Counted from the first letter of the stretch, positions 36,182-45,707 are shown. The stretch is 64,000 bases of DNA from Mesobacillus sp. AQ2 (GCF_030122805.1 NZ_CP126080.1:2671001-2735000), one strand, 5' to 3'. Program-made: numbers and translations. The notes: generated from the letters alone by a model not told the origin.

Positions 36182-37204
36182 TCATATTTTTCTTTTTTGG
36201 TACTGATCAATCAAATCATCGAGCCTTTTGAGTTGAAAGGCATAATCATAAATAGCTGAACCTATTATCGTCAGACGCAGTCTGTCATCTCGGTCCATTG
36301 CTTTATCCTCCATGATTGTTTCAAGGAAATTCCCGCTTTCCTCGACAATCGGATCTACATTAAATTCCTTGATTTTGCCAGAGTATTTCAGGAGAATCAG
36401 TTCATGGTATTGGATTAGTTCTTCAAGATGATCATCAAACTCTCTGCTCTCCTCCTGCTGTGGCCGGCTCTGAAAGAAATGGCCCTCGACAATATCAAGG
36501 AGTCTCAAGCCGTGATGAAGACAAGCCAGCATTTGTTTAAACACGACCAGTTCCCTAACATCAAGGCGTTTGAACTTTGATATTTTCTCTCTCTCTTCGT
36601 CGAGTATTTTATATAGTTCTTCCAATTTAGCGATATCTTTTCGCAATTGGACCCACTGTGTTTGAAAAGTTTTTTCGGTAAGTTCATTGGATATTGCCGT
36701 CCTGATCAGCAATGACAATGTTTTAAAGCTGCTATCCATTTTACCTGTGAAATTTTTATTGAAATTAGGCGGATAAACGATGAGATTCACGAGAAATGCC
36801 GATCCCATTCCTACAAGGACAATCAGGAACTTGTTGGCAGCTGTAATGATACCTTCAAATTCCTGTGAACTCATCATGATTAAGACCGTGATAACTGTTA
36901 AGGATATTGAACTTTCCATTTTAAGCTTAAGACTTAATATGATGACAATCATTGTTACCAGGCCGATGACAACAGGGTTGTTTCCGAATAAATATATGGA
37001 GGCAACGGCGATGAGCGCACCGACCAAATTAGCCTGGAATTGTTCTAAAACTTGTTTCCAGGAGCGATAAATCGATGGCTGGATTGTAAACGAAGCTGCA
37101 ATTGCCGCGAAAACCGGCGGCTCTAATCCAATCCATTTTGTTAAGTAGAGGGCCAGGGCCACTGCGATTCCAGTTTTCAGCACTCTTGGACCTAAAGTAA
37201 TCAT
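36182..37204 (-). CDS. Aromatic acid exporter (ArAE/FUSC-type) family protein
   Basis: A 340-residue protein with an N-terminal membrane half of six helices (about 1-150; GIAVALALYLTKWIGLEPPV then FAAIAASFTIQPSIYRSW) and a C-terminal cytosolic helical half rich in charged residues (about 160-340). This is the layout of YqjA-like ArAE proteins in Bacillus, related to the E. coli AaeB/YccS exporters. The helix content, the QPSIYRSW motif and length fit. ATG 37204 has only a weak AAGTGGG site. It is divergent from the beta-helix gene. The exported compound is not known. Confidence 0.83.
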   Translation of the reverse strand: MITLGPRVLKTGIAVALALYLTKWIGLEPPVFAAIAASFTIQPSIYRSWKQVLEQFQANLVGALIAVASIYLFGNNPVVIGLVTMIVIILSLKLKMESSISLTVITVLIMMSSQEFEGIITAANKFLIVLVGMGSAFLVNLIVYPPNFNKNFTGKMDSSFKTLSLLIRTAISNELTEKTFQTQWVQLRKDIAKLEELYKILDEEREKISKFKRLDVRELVVFKQMLACLHHGLRLLDIVEGHFFQSRPQQEESREFDDHLEELIQYHELILLKYSGKIKEFNVDPIVEESGNFLETIMEDKAMDRDDRLRLTIIGSAIYDYAFQLKRLDDLIDQYQKRKI

Positions 37205-37384
37205 GGAAAACCCACTTTCTTTTAAAAGAAAATCTATCTATTCTATGATTACCTTAATAGGCAGGATAAAAACTCATTGGGTCTTAATACTCTCTTAAAT
37301 ATCATGTTTTTAACATACAAAGAGGTTATCTTTCCCTCCATCGGGAATAATATTCTAGCAGCTTTTTTAAAAGGTGGGAATAAG

Positions 37385-39064
37385 ATGCTGAAATTAGAAA
37401 GAAATCATGACCCCAGGAAAAATGCTGAAATGATCTCACGCATCTCCGGGAAAAAATTATCGATGGTTCAATTGATCAGTGAAACTAACCAGTTATTCAG
37501 AGAAGTCAGCGAGGATTACAAGCCTCTATTAATGAATTCAAATAAAAAAATATCGTCTATTTTCACTAATTTCCAGACTAGCCTAAGAAGAGTTTTCCAG
37601 ACTAAATCAGCCTTTGATGACGCTGTTCAATATGACACGATTGTTGACAGAAATGGAAATGTCTTTCCCGATTGGATAGGAAAATTGAATGAAGAGTATA
37701 AACACCTCGTAAAAGAAATTAATCGGGAGGTTCATATTGAAGACTTCGGAGCGGTCGGAGATGGTAAGACAGATAATACCGAAGCTTTCAGGATGGCTGT
37801 TGGACGTGGACATGTAAAGGTATATGTACCAGAAGGTATATTTATCGTGAAGGAGATAAAACTGCCATCCTATACCAGTCTTGTCGGCGCAGGAAAGGGA
37901 AAAACAGTCATCAAGCTTCATGACTCTTCCCCAAAAGGAAAAAGGCTAGTAACGAATAAACATCACCGAACGGGAAATCGCAACATTTATGTCAGCGGAA
38001 TGACCCTGGACTGGAATGTTGAACGGCTCGGAAATGTTGAAAAAACAAGCACCTGGGGAAACCACTCCAGCTGCCTGCTGTATGCCAATGTAAAATACGG
38101 CTGGGTAAAGGATGTTGAAGGAATCAACCCCGGGCTTCATTGCTTCGACATTTCGTCACCTCTCTACAATTACTATGGAGATGGGTACCGGGCAAGGGGC
38201 GGAAGTGAATTTATCTGGCTGGACAATCTGACAGGCTACGGTTTTGGCGATGATGGGATTACCACTCATCATAGCGATAACATTTTCATTTCAAATTGCC
38301 ATATGAGTGATCCAAGCGGAAAAGCACATAAAAAAGGATTTTCAAACTCCAACGGAATAGAAATAGATGATGGTTCAAGAAATGTATGGCTATTGAACAA
38401 CTCTACCACCAGATGCTTCGGCGGTATTGAAATTAAGGCCCACCATACATCTTCTGCAGCAAATAATGTTGTCATTATAGGCCATTTATCAGTGAACGAT
38501 AATCGATCTTATAATTTTCGGCATATTGGCCATCACAAGGAGAATGATCCTGAATCAAAAACAGCCATTAACATAACAGCAGCCAACATCATCTCCATCC
38601 ATCCGGTTTACACTGAACTATATGCCCATTCAGCACCTAGAGCCATGGTTGTATCTGCGTACAAAAACGTTGCCGTCAACCATTTCACGGCAATTGGCGA
38701 TCCATCCTATGACTATAATGGCGAACCTGTCTTGGCCATCCAGTACAGAGCCCGAAATGTCATGCTAAAAAATATAGAACTAAGGGGTTTTTCAAACGCT
38801 GGTTCAGACATCAAGGTTTTCGGAGGCAATAATCATGCTGACAATGTAAAAATTAGAAATGTGGTCACAACACATTCTGCTCCTAAAACAATAGAAATCG
38901 GGAAGGGCGTAACAGAATCATCAGTTGAGAAGGTTTTCGCTGAGGCAATCAATGGCAGGACAGTTGTACAAATATCTGAAAATAAGGCCATGGTAAAGGA
39001 TATTCAATCAAAAGGCTTCAGGCAAAATATATCGAGACACTTCGGAAGTGAGATTAAGGTGTGA
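37385..39064 (+). CDS. Right-handed beta-helix protein, pectate-lyase-3 / GH28-like
   Basis: A 559-residue protein. I start at ATG 37385 (MLKLERNHDPRK) behind AAGGTGGG; the open frame further upstream lacks a ribosome binding site. Residues ~1-115 are helical and charged. Then HIEDFGAVGDGKTDNTEAFR (about 121-140) opens a pectate-lyase-superfamily beta-helix. Within it GDDGITTHHSDNIFISNCHM and NSNGIEIDDGSRNVWLLNN are the aspartate-rich turns seen in GH28 enzymes and phage tail spikes. No signal peptide or membrane helix is visible, unusual for a polysaccharide-degrading enzyme. It could act inside the cell, leave by another route, or be a domesticated phage spike. Confidence 0.78.
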   Translation: MLKLERNHDPRKNAEMISRISGKKLSMVQLISETNQLFREVSEDYKPLLMNSNKKISSIFTNFQTSLRRVFQTKSAFDDAVQYDTIVDRNGNVFPDWIGKLNEEYKHLVKEINREVHIEDFGAVGDGKTDNTEAFRMAVGRGHVKVYVPEGIFIVKEIKLPSYTSLVGAGKGKTVIKLHDSSPKGKRLVTNKHHRTGNRNIYVSGMTLDWNVERLGNVEKTSTWGNHSSCLLYANVKYGWVKDVEGINPGLHCFDISSPLYNYYGDGYRARGGSEFIWLDNLTGYGFGDDGITTHHSDNIFISNCHMSDPSGKAHKKGFSNSNGIEIDDGSRNVWLLNNSTTRCFGGIEIKAHHTSSAANNVVIIGHLSVNDNRSYNFRHIGHHKENDPESKTAINITAANIISIHPVYTELYAHSAPRAMVVSAYKNVAVNHFTAIGDPSYDYNGEPVLAIQYRARNVMLKNIELRGFSNAGSDIKVFGGNNHADNVKIRNVVTTHSAPKTIEIGKGVTESSVEKVFAEAINGRTVVQISENKAMVKDIQSKGFRQNISRHFGSEIKV

Positions 39065-39078
39065 CGGTATGAAACAGA

Positions 39079-39107
39079 GAGAGGAAGCAGTGCAACTGCT
39101 TCCTCTC
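39079..39107. terminator. Bidirectional terminator
   Basis: GAGAGGAAGCAG-TGCAA-CTGCTTCCTCTC forms a 12-bp stem between the convergent beta-helix and HAD genes. Confidence 0.82.
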
Positions 39108-39108
39108 T

Positions 39109-39855
39109 TCAAACGAGCACCCATTTATGAATTGACTGAGCGACTCCGCTTTCACGATTCGTACCTGTAACATCATCCGCAGCTTCCTTGACAACATCCT
39201 GGGCATTTCCCATCGCGATTCCCAATCCAGCCTCAGTGATCATTGCAATGTCATTCAGGCTGTCTCCAACGGCCATCACGTTTTCCATTGAAATCCCTAA
39301 TAATTCACAGACCTTCTGCAAGCCCTTGGCCTTATTGATTCCTAATGCGTTGACTTCAATATTTTTCAGACTGGAATTGCTTATTTCAAATAAACCTTTT
39401 TCTTTTAACTCTGTTAATACACTTTTCCTGATTTCATCCTCTTCAATATGGAAGCCAAACTTGAGCCACTTTTGTGAAAATAAGTCCTCTGGCATGTTAT
39501 TCCTCCAAACGTCTTCACTGCTTGTAGCCCAAAATCCCGTTTTGTGCTTCCTAGACAGCTCAAACATCCATTGGATATGTTCTGTATCGACCGGATTAAC
39601 TTCAACGAGCTCCCCATCTGGTCCCCATATTTCTCCACCATTAACTGTCACAAGATAAGAAGATAATTCGAGGGATATAACATAATCTCGCGCTGTTTTG
39701 AGACTGCGTCCGGTACTGAGTACCACAAATACCCCTCTTCGTTCAGCTTCCTTGATTGCCTGTCTATTTTCATCTGTAACCTCATGGTTTTCATTGAGGA
39801 GAGTTCCGTCCATATCGAGTGCAATTAATTTAATATTTGATCCTTTTTTATTCAA
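39109..39855 (-). CDS. HAD-superfamily hydrolase, Cof type
   Basis: A ~248-residue phosphatase of the Cof/YkrA-like subfamily. Motif I LIALDMDGTLLNE holds the nucleophile aspartate; motif II VLSTGRS, motif III lysine in the GINKAKGLQKV region and motif IV MAVGDSLNDIAMI are all present. A C2 cap domain sits between motifs II and III (about 80-180). I choose TTG 39855 because TAGGAGG lies six bases before it; an upstream ATG at 39876 adds seven residues but would place that site inside the gene. It follows the RsbR gene and is probably co-transcribed. Confidence 0.88.
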   Translation of the reverse strand: MNKKGSNIKLIALDMDGTLLNENHEVTDENRQAIKEAERRGVFVVLSTGRSLKTARDYVISLELSSYLVTVNGGEIWGPDGELVEVNPVDTEHIQWMFELSRKHKTGFWATSSEDVWRNNMPEDLFSQKWLKFGFHIEEDEIRKSVLTELKEKGLFEISNSSLKNIEVNALGINKAKGLQKVCELLGISMENVMAVGDSLNDIAMITEAGLGIAMGNAQDVVKEAADDVTGTNRESGVAQSIHKWVLV

Positions 39856-39875
39856 ATCCATCCTCCTATAAACCA

Positions 39876-40724
39876 TTAATTTTGGTTATTGATGCTGTCA
39901 ATTGCCTGTTTTACAGTTGCGAATGTATTGATCCTCGAGAAATCAACTCCACCTTCTACCGCAGCCTGTGCTAGTTCGGGGCGCATCCCAGTTGCGAACG
40001 ATTCCACTCCCAACAACCGCAGGACATTATGAATATCAAAAATATGCTTGGCAATCGCTGCATCTATCGTGACAATTCCTGAAAAGTCAATGATCAACGA
40101 TTGAACCTTTTGCTGAGCAACCTGTGGAATCGCCCGTTCCATGATTAGTCTCGCCCGATCATGGTCCATTTTTCCGACTAAAGGCAAGACGGCTATATTC
40201 TCCTGGACTGGAACCACAGGGGCCGACAAGATATCCACTTCGTCCTGGACTTCCTTCATCAGTTTCGAAGCTTTCCTTTCAAAGGCAAATACAGTTTCAT
40301 TAATGCTGATATCAAGCATATTGTTTACTTTTTTATTGATCCAAATTAAATCTTCAGTGTCTACACCATGTTTGAGACTTATATCTGCCATTTTATCGAT
40401 AAACACTATTCTTGTTGGCGGATATCTGAGAAGTATGTCAGAAATTTGTCCTCCTCTTGCAGCTTCCCTCTCTCCATTGTCCTTGCTCCATTCAATCAAC
40501 CCATGTGGAGTGGTTTCATCTGCATTCCTGATTGAGTCACCAAGAAACCCAAGATACTCAGTATAAACAACAATTGCCTGGTCAATTTCCTTCTTTGGGA
40601 TTTCGACACCAACAATTTCAACTATTGAATCTACCATTTCCTTTGCGATAGTTTCGGCTTTTAGTTGTAATTCATTTGCCACCGCAGCTGTTGGATTCAC
40701 AAAGGTCACTTCCCTTTTCTTCAT
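39876..40724 (-). CDS. RsbR-type stressosome protein (N-terminal sensor plus STAS)
   Basis: A 282-residue RsbR paralogue. The N-terminal ~150 residues form a helical, globin-like sensor module (AETIAKEMVDSIVEIVG, then LRYPPTRIVFIDKMADIS). Residues ~165-280 form a STAS domain with VLPLVGKMDHDRARLIME and SLIIDFSGIVTIDAAIAKHI. GMRPELAQAAVEGGVDFSRI is the typical RsbR region. The serine of IDFSG matches a phospho-acceptor position of the RsbT kinase target. No rsbS or rsbT lies nearby. ATG 40724 lacks a clear ribosome binding site; GTG 40700, after GGGAAGTG, may be the true start. Confidence 0.85.
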   Translation of the reverse strand: MKKREVTFVNPTAAVANELQLKAETIAKEMVDSIVEIVGVEIPKKEIDQAIVVYTEYLGFLGDSIRNADETTPHGLIEWSKDNGEREAARGGQISDILLRYPPTRIVFIDKMADISLKHGVDTEDLIWINKKVNNMLDISINETVFAFERKASKLMKEVQDEVDILSAPVVPVQENIAVLPLVGKMDHDRARLIMERAIPQVAQQKVQSLIIDFSGIVTIDAAIAKHIFDIHNVLRLLGVESFATGMRPELAQAAVEGGVDFSRINTFATVKQAIDSINNQN

Positions 40725-40879
40725 ATTAATAAAAGTCTATTACTTACTATCAATAGGATACACTTTAAGCGAAAAATAATCTCTTTTTAAATCGTTATTT
40801 TGAACAGGGAATAGAAAATAATCGGGTCGGCCTAGTTAAATAGTAACAAACAAGATTCAACTTCCATTTAATCACACGT

Positions 40880-41596
40880 TTAATATTCTTTTGAAATTCG
40901 GGTCAATTCAAAAAACTCTTTTTCTGGTTTCATCCATTTTGTTCCCTTATCTGAAACTAAATAAATCCCGTTATCCAAGTCATAATAGACAGTAATAGTC
41001 AAAGTTCCAAACATAATAGTGCTTTTCTCTTTATATAAAAGTTGCTGATTTCCTGCTTCTGGTGCTTCATTGATCATTTCTCCAATTTGACTGATTATTT
41101 TTTTGTCAGTCATCTTGAAGCAATCACCACTTCGGTCTGGCTGCTCATTTATACAGACCTCAGGCACTTCAGATTCGACCCATTTTGCAGCTTTTATTGG
41201 TACTGTTCTATCGAATGTGACCTCCGTCTGGTCCATATTTATGAAATATGACCCGCTGATTGACAATGCCCAATCTGTCCCTTTCTTTTCCCAGCTTGAT
41301 GTGAAGCCAGCTCCATCCTCATTGGAATCTGACGAGGCCTGCTGCATAATTAAACTCCAACCATTTTTCGGGAGCTCCTCCTCGTAAAACTTCATGACCT
41401 CACTCCAATGATTTCCCTCTATTTTATAGACTGGGCTATCTGCCTCCAGCCCTTTATATAGCGGAATATCCTCAGTGCGTTCAGGAATCAGATCAAACCC
41501 TTCGTATTTTTCTTTTTGATTTTGTTGAAAATAAATCAGTATGGCGGCAAACAAAAGAACAAAAAAAATCAACCATGGCAATCTCCCAACCTTCAA
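40880..41596 (-). CDS. Membrane-anchored hypothetical protein
   Basis: A ~238-residue protein with one N-terminal hydrophobic segment (LPWLIFFVLLFAAILIYF) that acts as anchor or signal. An extracytoplasmic domain of ~215 residues follows. The segment SEVMKFYEEELPKNGWSLI matches a pattern seen in small envelope-stress proteins, but I cannot assign a family. Two cysteines (VCINEQPDRSGDCF) could form a disulfide. The start TTG 41596 follows AGAGGG; the longer frame from 41635 lacks a site. It is divergent from ywbE with a ~85-bp shared promoter region. Confidence 0.75.
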   Translation of the reverse strand: MKVGRLPWLIFFVLLFAAILIYFQQNQKEKYEGFDLIPERTEDIPLYKGLEADSPVYKIEGNHWSEVMKFYEEELPKNGWSLIMQQASSDSNEDGAGFTSSWEKKGTDWALSISGSYFINMDQTEVTFDRTVPIKAAKWVESEVPEVCINEQPDRSGDCFKMTDKKIISQIGEMINEAPEAGNQQLLYKEKSTIMFGTLTITVYYDLDNGIYLVSDKGTKWMKPEKEFFELTRISKEY

Positions 41597-41680
41597 GGCA
41601 ATCCCTCTTTGCTTTTTTCCTATATAATAAAGCAAAAGATGGTAGAATAGAATACTTGAAATGAAGTGAGGTGAAGATTG

Positions 41681-41887
41681 ATGACAAAGAGTAAAGATGG
41701 AAAAAATCGAAATGACATCAAACCTGGTTTAAAAGTAAATATAGTTCTCAAGGCAGACCAGAAAACAGGAAAACTCACTCAGGGAGTCGTTAAAGATCTC
41801 CTTACCAATTCGGGCACACATCCACACGGAATTAAGGTTAGGCTTGAGGACGGTCAGGTTGGGCGTGTAAAAGAAATCCTGGAATAA
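41681..41887 (+). CDS. ywbE: YwbE family protein
   Basis: A 68-residue soluble protein with the YwbE pattern RNDIKPGLKVNIVLKADQKT, then GVVKDLLTNSGTHPHGIKVR, then EDGQVGRVKEIL. Family members are ~65 residues with a beta-barrel, possibly nucleic-acid-binding fold and no settled function. GAGGTG lies upstream of ATG 41681; a TTG just before it is the alternative. It is monocistronic with its own terminator. Confidence 0.92.
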   Translation: MTKSKDGKNRNDIKPGLKVNIVLKADQKTGKLTQGVVKDLLTNSGTHPHGIKVRLEDGQVGRVKEILE

Positions 41888-41921
41888 GGGATTATTCCTG
41901 CCAAGTACCGGCCACATAAAA

Positions 41922-41951
41922 AAGCATTAAAGGGATGACCCTTTAATGCTT
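41922..41951. terminator. Bidirectional terminator after ywbE
   Basis: AAGCATTAAAGGG-ATGA-CCCTTTAATGCTT forms a 13-bp stem. Its right arm touches the stop of the convergent antiporter gene. Confidence 0.82.
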
Positions 41952-43095
41952 AACTTCTTTTTTCTTTAACTTTATCAACGATCAATGTATTTAACCTCGG
42001 TGCCAACTGGAACAAAATTGTTCCTATAAAAGCAATAACCAAGATATATATACTGGCGAAAACCTTTAACTCTCCAGTTGCAAGTGCAGCTATGATTACG
42101 GAAAACTCACCCCGCTGAGTAAGCGATAGCCCCGCTTTTAGCGAATCGCTTCTTGACAGGCCAAACCATTGCCCTCCCATATACCCAACAATCAATTTAT
42201 GGATCAACGACCACAGAACGAGCACGACAAGCAGTCCTAAATAAGGAATATCGCTAGTCAATTCAATGTGAAGACCAAAATTCAGGAAAAAGAATGGAAG
42301 GAATATATTCCTTACTGGCAATGCTGCTTTTTCAACCTTGTCCTTTATTGTTAACTCAGATAGCATCATACCAGCGAGAAAGGCACCGATTACCTCTGAT
42401 AGCTCCAGCATTATGGCAATTCCTCCGTAGGTGAGGGCAATGCCGGTAATCAAAACGATGAATATATCGTCCTGGTTGATTTCTTTTAGAATTGATTCCG
42501 CCTTTTTAAAGACAACCTTTGCAAAGAACACGGCAATCCCGGCGAGAATGCCTATCTTCGCTAAAATTATTAAAAAATCAGTAACCGTCAATCCTTTTCC
42601 AGAGAGTCCAATAAGTACTGTTACAAGGACGGGAGCAATCAAATCCTCAAAAACCAGGATCAGAAGCATGAACTCGGATTCTTTATTCTCAGTCCTGTTC
42701 TTGTCCTCCAACAGTTTTGCCGTAATAGACGAACTGGTAGCATAGACAATTCCACCTACAATCAAGGATGATACCCAATCCAGTCCGAACAGCGAGCTGA
42801 TCACAGCAGTTACCAAAACCCCCAGCACCACATCCAGCAAGCCGCCCTTCCAAACCCTGGAACTGTTCGATATTAACCTGTTTACAGGGAATTTCATTCC
42901 AAGAATAAAAAACAGCAGGACTAATCCAATCTCCCCTACCACTTCAATTACTTTGGATTCTTTAATAACTAATGATAATACCAGTCCAAGTAAAATATAT
43001 AATAATATATCTGGAATTTTAATCAATTTGATGCCAACCATGCCGATCAGAAAAAGCACCAACAGAAATATTCCAATGAATAAAGTCAAATTCAA
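41950..43095 (-). CDS. CPA2-family monovalent cation:proton antiporter
   Basis: A 381-residue integral membrane protein with ~12 helices and no cytosolic TrkA domain. Segments seen are LVLLFFILGMKFPVNRL near residue 60, GGIVYATSSSITAKLLEDKN and LVFEDLIAPVLV (the transport-site acidic residue). LELSEVIGAFLAGMMLSE and SLTQRGEFSVIIAALA complete the pattern. This resembles KhtU/GerN-type K+ or Na+/H+ antiporters. KhtU normally pairs with the KhtT regulator; no such gene is adjacent. TTG 43095 follows AGGTGATG. Ion specificity is not readable from sequence. Confidence 0.88.
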   Translation of the reverse strand: MNLTLFIGIFLLVLFLIGMVGIKLIKIPDILLYILLGLVLSLVIKESKVIEVVGEIGLVLLFFILGMKFPVNRLISNSSRVWKGGLLDVVLGVLVTAVISSLFGLDWVSSLIVGGIVYATSSSITAKLLEDKNRTENKESEFMLLILVFEDLIAPVLVTVLIGLSGKGLTVTDFLIILAKIGILAGIAVFFAKVVFKKAESILKEINQDDIFIVLITGIALTYGGIAIMLELSEVIGAFLAGMMLSELTIKDKVEKAALPVRNIFLPFFFLNFGLHIELTSDIPYLGLLVVLVLWSLIHKLIVGYMGGQWFGLSRSDSLKAGLSLTQRGEFSVIIAALATGELKVFASIYILVIAFIGTILFQLAPRLNTLIVDKVKEKRS

Positions 43096-43330
43096 TTCAA
43101 TACATCACCTTTTCGTTTTTTAAAAAAGCATTTACCTTCCTATTTTGTACCCAATTCATGACATTTCAACCCTGGAAAATTGAACTACTTACTGGCTTAC
43201 TTACTGTCTGGATAAGAACTATTGAAGATTCACACATTAAATAGAAACATACTTTCAAACAGTACATTTACATCTTTTATGATAAAATAGATTATATATT
43301 CAAACGGTTGATTCTACTAAGGGGGAACAA

Positions 43331-44224
43331 ATGAACAGCAGTCAAGAAGCAGTTCTTGCCCGGCAGCAGCATAAGGGCATTACAAAAACAAAACTAGCTA
43401 AAAGAATCTTTTTCATCATTTTGGGAGCTGTCCTGATGGGTGTAGGAATTGAGGAATTCCTCGTCCCAAACAGAATTTTGGATGGCGGAATTGTTGGCAT
43501 TTCAATTATCCTCTCTCATTTAACAGGCTGGCGCCTCGGCCTCTTTATTTTTGTATTAAACATTCCTTTCTTTTTCATTGGTTATAAACAAATTGGAAAA
43601 ACATTCGCACTTTCCACCCTTTTGGGGATTACTGTTCTTTCATTAACAACCAGCTTTCTTCATGAAGTACCTGTTTTTACAGAAGATTTGCTGCTTGCCA
43701 CCGTATTCGGAGGGATCGTTCTCGGGGCTGGTGTAGGCATAGTCATCCGTTACGGCGGATCTCTGGACGGTACTGAGATTCTGGCAATCCTCGCAAATCG
43801 AAGACTCCCATTTTCAGTCGGTGAAGTCATCATGTTTTTTAACATCTTCATTTTTGGAACCGCAGGATTTGTGTTTGGCTGGGATCGTGCAATGTATTCG
43901 ATTCTCGCGTACTTCATCGCTTTTAAAACAATTGATATTGTGATTGCTGGACTGGATGAATCAAAAGCAGCGTGGATCATCAGTGACCAGCATAAGGAAA
44001 TCGGCGAAGCGATTCTTGCTCGGCTTGGCCGGGGTGTAACCTATTTAACAGGTGAAGGAGCATACACCGGGGATGACAAGAAAGTAATTTTCTGTGTCAT
44101 TACCCGTCTGGAAGAAGCGAAACTAAAATCAATTGTCGAAGAGCTGGATGAAACTGCCTTCCTTGCTGTAGGTAACATTGCTGAAGTACGAGGAGGAAGG
44201 TTCAAGAAACGAAATATCCACTAG
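43331..44224 (+). CDS. YitT-family protein with DUF2179
   Basis: A 297-residue membrane protein. Six helices (about 25-205) include GVGIEEFLVPNRILDGGIVG and GIVIRYGGSLDGTEILAIL, the two YitT signatures. The C-terminal ~85 residues are the soluble DUF2179 domain (GRGVTYLTGEGAYTGDDKKV, then ETAFLAVGNIAEVRGGRF). GGGGGAAC precedes ATG 43331. It lies near a paralogue at 44764; the two are separated by a minus-strand DUF1292 gene. The role is not established. Confidence 0.9.
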   Translation: MNSSQEAVLARQQHKGITKTKLAKRIFFIILGAVLMGVGIEEFLVPNRILDGGIVGISIILSHLTGWRLGLFIFVLNIPFFFIGYKQIGKTFALSTLLGITVLSLTTSFLHEVPVFTEDLLLATVFGGIVLGAGVGIVIRYGGSLDGTEILAILANRRLPFSVGEVIMFFNIFIFGTAGFVFGWDRAMYSILAYFIAFKTIDIVIAGLDESKAAWIISDQHKEIGEAILARLGRGVTYLTGEGAYTGDDKKVIFCVITRLEEAKLKSIVEELDETAFLAVGNIAEVRGGRFKKRNIH

Positions 44225-44254
44225 TGATTATTTTAACCGCAGGGAAAAAAGTGC

Positions 44255-44278
44255 AGCCCAGAGAACATCTGGGCTTTT
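44255..44278 (+). terminator. Terminator after the first long YitT gene
   Basis: AGCCCAGA-GAACA-TCTGGGCT is followed by TTTTCG. Confidence 0.82.
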
Positions 44279-44308
44279 CGTTTATCATCAAGTAATTTGT
44301 TAGCCCCA

Positions 44309-44566
44309 TCACTCTTCCGCTGGTGCTGCATCAACAGCAATTTGATAGGCATCTAGCAAGTTGGATTTTTCACCTTCACTTTCAAGTCCTACGAGAAATT
44401 GGTCCTCACCTTGGTCCTCTACTTTCATTACCACAGTTTCTTCCCCTTCTCTCAACATCGCATAAGATAGTCCATTCATTTCAAACAATGCTTCTACTTC
44501 GAACTGTCTCTCATTTCCCATCTCATCTCTTACGGTTACCAGGTCCCTGACTGAATCATTGTCCAT
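44309..44566 (-). CDS. DUF1292 family protein
   Basis: An 85-residue acidic protein with the DUF1292 (YrzB-like) pattern: a VTVRDEMGNERQFEVEALFE sheet, then MNGLSYAMLREGEETVVMKV. GGAGGTGAGCAGCT precedes ATG 44566. DUF1292 proteins are widespread in Firmicutes and uncharacterised. It sits alone between two YitT genes. Confidence 0.88.
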   Translation of the reverse strand: MDNDSVRDLVTVRDEMGNERQFEVEALFEMNGLSYAMLREGEETVVMKVEDQGEDQFLVGLESEGEKSNLLDAYQIAVDAAPAEE

Positions 44567-44763
44567 AGCTGCTCACCTCCAACATTAAATCATCTTATTT
44601 TTCCCTTCTCTGGCAGATATATAATTTTCATCATTCGATTTTTGGTTGAAAATAGCACTTCTAAATCAAAATAATATATGAATTTAAAATAAACTTTTAA
44701 ATCCATTTCTTTATTTTCACCGATATAATATTTCTCACACACTATTTATTGGAGGCGTCCTAC

Positions 44764-45579
44764 TTGAAGACAGCTGGAATTATTATTGGCTCACTCATCG
44801 TTTCATTTGCATTCAACCTCTTCCTGATTCCACATGGAATCATGAGCAGTGGAATCAGTGGTCTTTCCATCATTTTATCGATGCTCACATCTATAAATAC
44901 GGGCATTTACAATTTCCTGTTGAACTTCCCCCTGCTTGTTATTGGTTATTTGAAATTAGGGAGAAAATTCATCATTTATACAATCCTTTCAGTCATTACC
45001 ATCTCAATTGCACTTTATTTTATACCTGTATTTAAACTCGCTAAGGACCCGATTCTTTCATCCATTTTCGGAGGGGCTATTGTCGGACTGGGAATAGGTA
45101 TTATCTTTCGCTCATCAGGTTCATCAGGCGGATTTGATATCATTGGAATGCTCCTTGCCAGACGAAAGGACTTTCCAATGGGAACATTATTGTTTGCGAT
45201 GAATTCTATCGTCATTTTGTTATCAGGCTTCTTATTCAGCTGGGATGCAGCACTGAATACCCTTGTTTCTATTTTCGTTCTGGGAAAAGTGATTGATAAA
45301 GTTCATACACATCATGTGAAGCTTACTTTAATGATCATTACCAGAAAAGGCGAGGAAGTGAAACAGCATCTTCTTAAAAATGTCTATCGCGGTGTGACGG
45401 TTATCGACTCTATTGGCGGATACTCCAATGAGCAAAGCAATGTCATCATTACGGTCATATCCCGGTATGAACTTACCGAAGTCAAAACACTCATAGAAGA
45501 AATAGACCCTGTGGCATTTGTGAATATAACAGAAACCCTGGAAGTAATGGGCCTGTTTCATCGAAAACAACAACATTGA
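44764..45579 (+). CDS. YitT-family protein with DUF2179
   Basis: A ~271-residue paralogue of the protein at 43331. YitT marks are LIPHGIMSSGISGLSIIL near residue 25 and GIIFRSSGSSGGFDIIGMLL near residue 115. The C-terminal DUF2179 domain reads GVTVIDSIGGYSNEQSNVII. I start at TTG 44764, eight bases after GGAGG; the longer frame from 44749 would absorb that site. A 13-bp hairpin (45583-45618) follows the stop. Confidence 0.9.
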   Translation: MKTAGIIIGSLIVSFAFNLFLIPHGIMSSGISGLSIILSMLTSINTGIYNFLLNFPLLVIGYLKLGRKFIIYTILSVITISIALYFIPVFKLAKDPILSSIFGGAIVGLGIGIIFRSSGSSGGFDIIGMLLARRKDFPMGTLLFAMNSIVILLSGFLFSWDAALNTLVSIFVLGKVIDKVHTHHVKLTLMIITRKGEEVKQHLLKNVYRGVTVIDSIGGYSNEQSNVIITVISRYELTEVKTLIEEIDPVAFVNITETLEVMGLFHRKQQH

Positions 45580-45582
45580 ACA

Positions 45583-45618
45583 GCAATCAAGAAGCCAGAT
45601 CATCTGCTTCTTGATTGC
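45583..45618 (+). terminator. Hairpin after the second long YitT gene
   Basis: GCAATCAAGAAGC and its exact complement form a 13-bp stem with a ten-base loop. There is no T run, so it may act as a 3' stabiliser or weak terminator. Confidence 0.5.
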
Positions 45619-45707
45619 CCTCTGAAAATTTACAGGAAAAATCATCTTGAAATTTTTCTGGATTCATCATATAATAATTAAGTCGCTGAAATTCAAAACC
45701 AATATAC

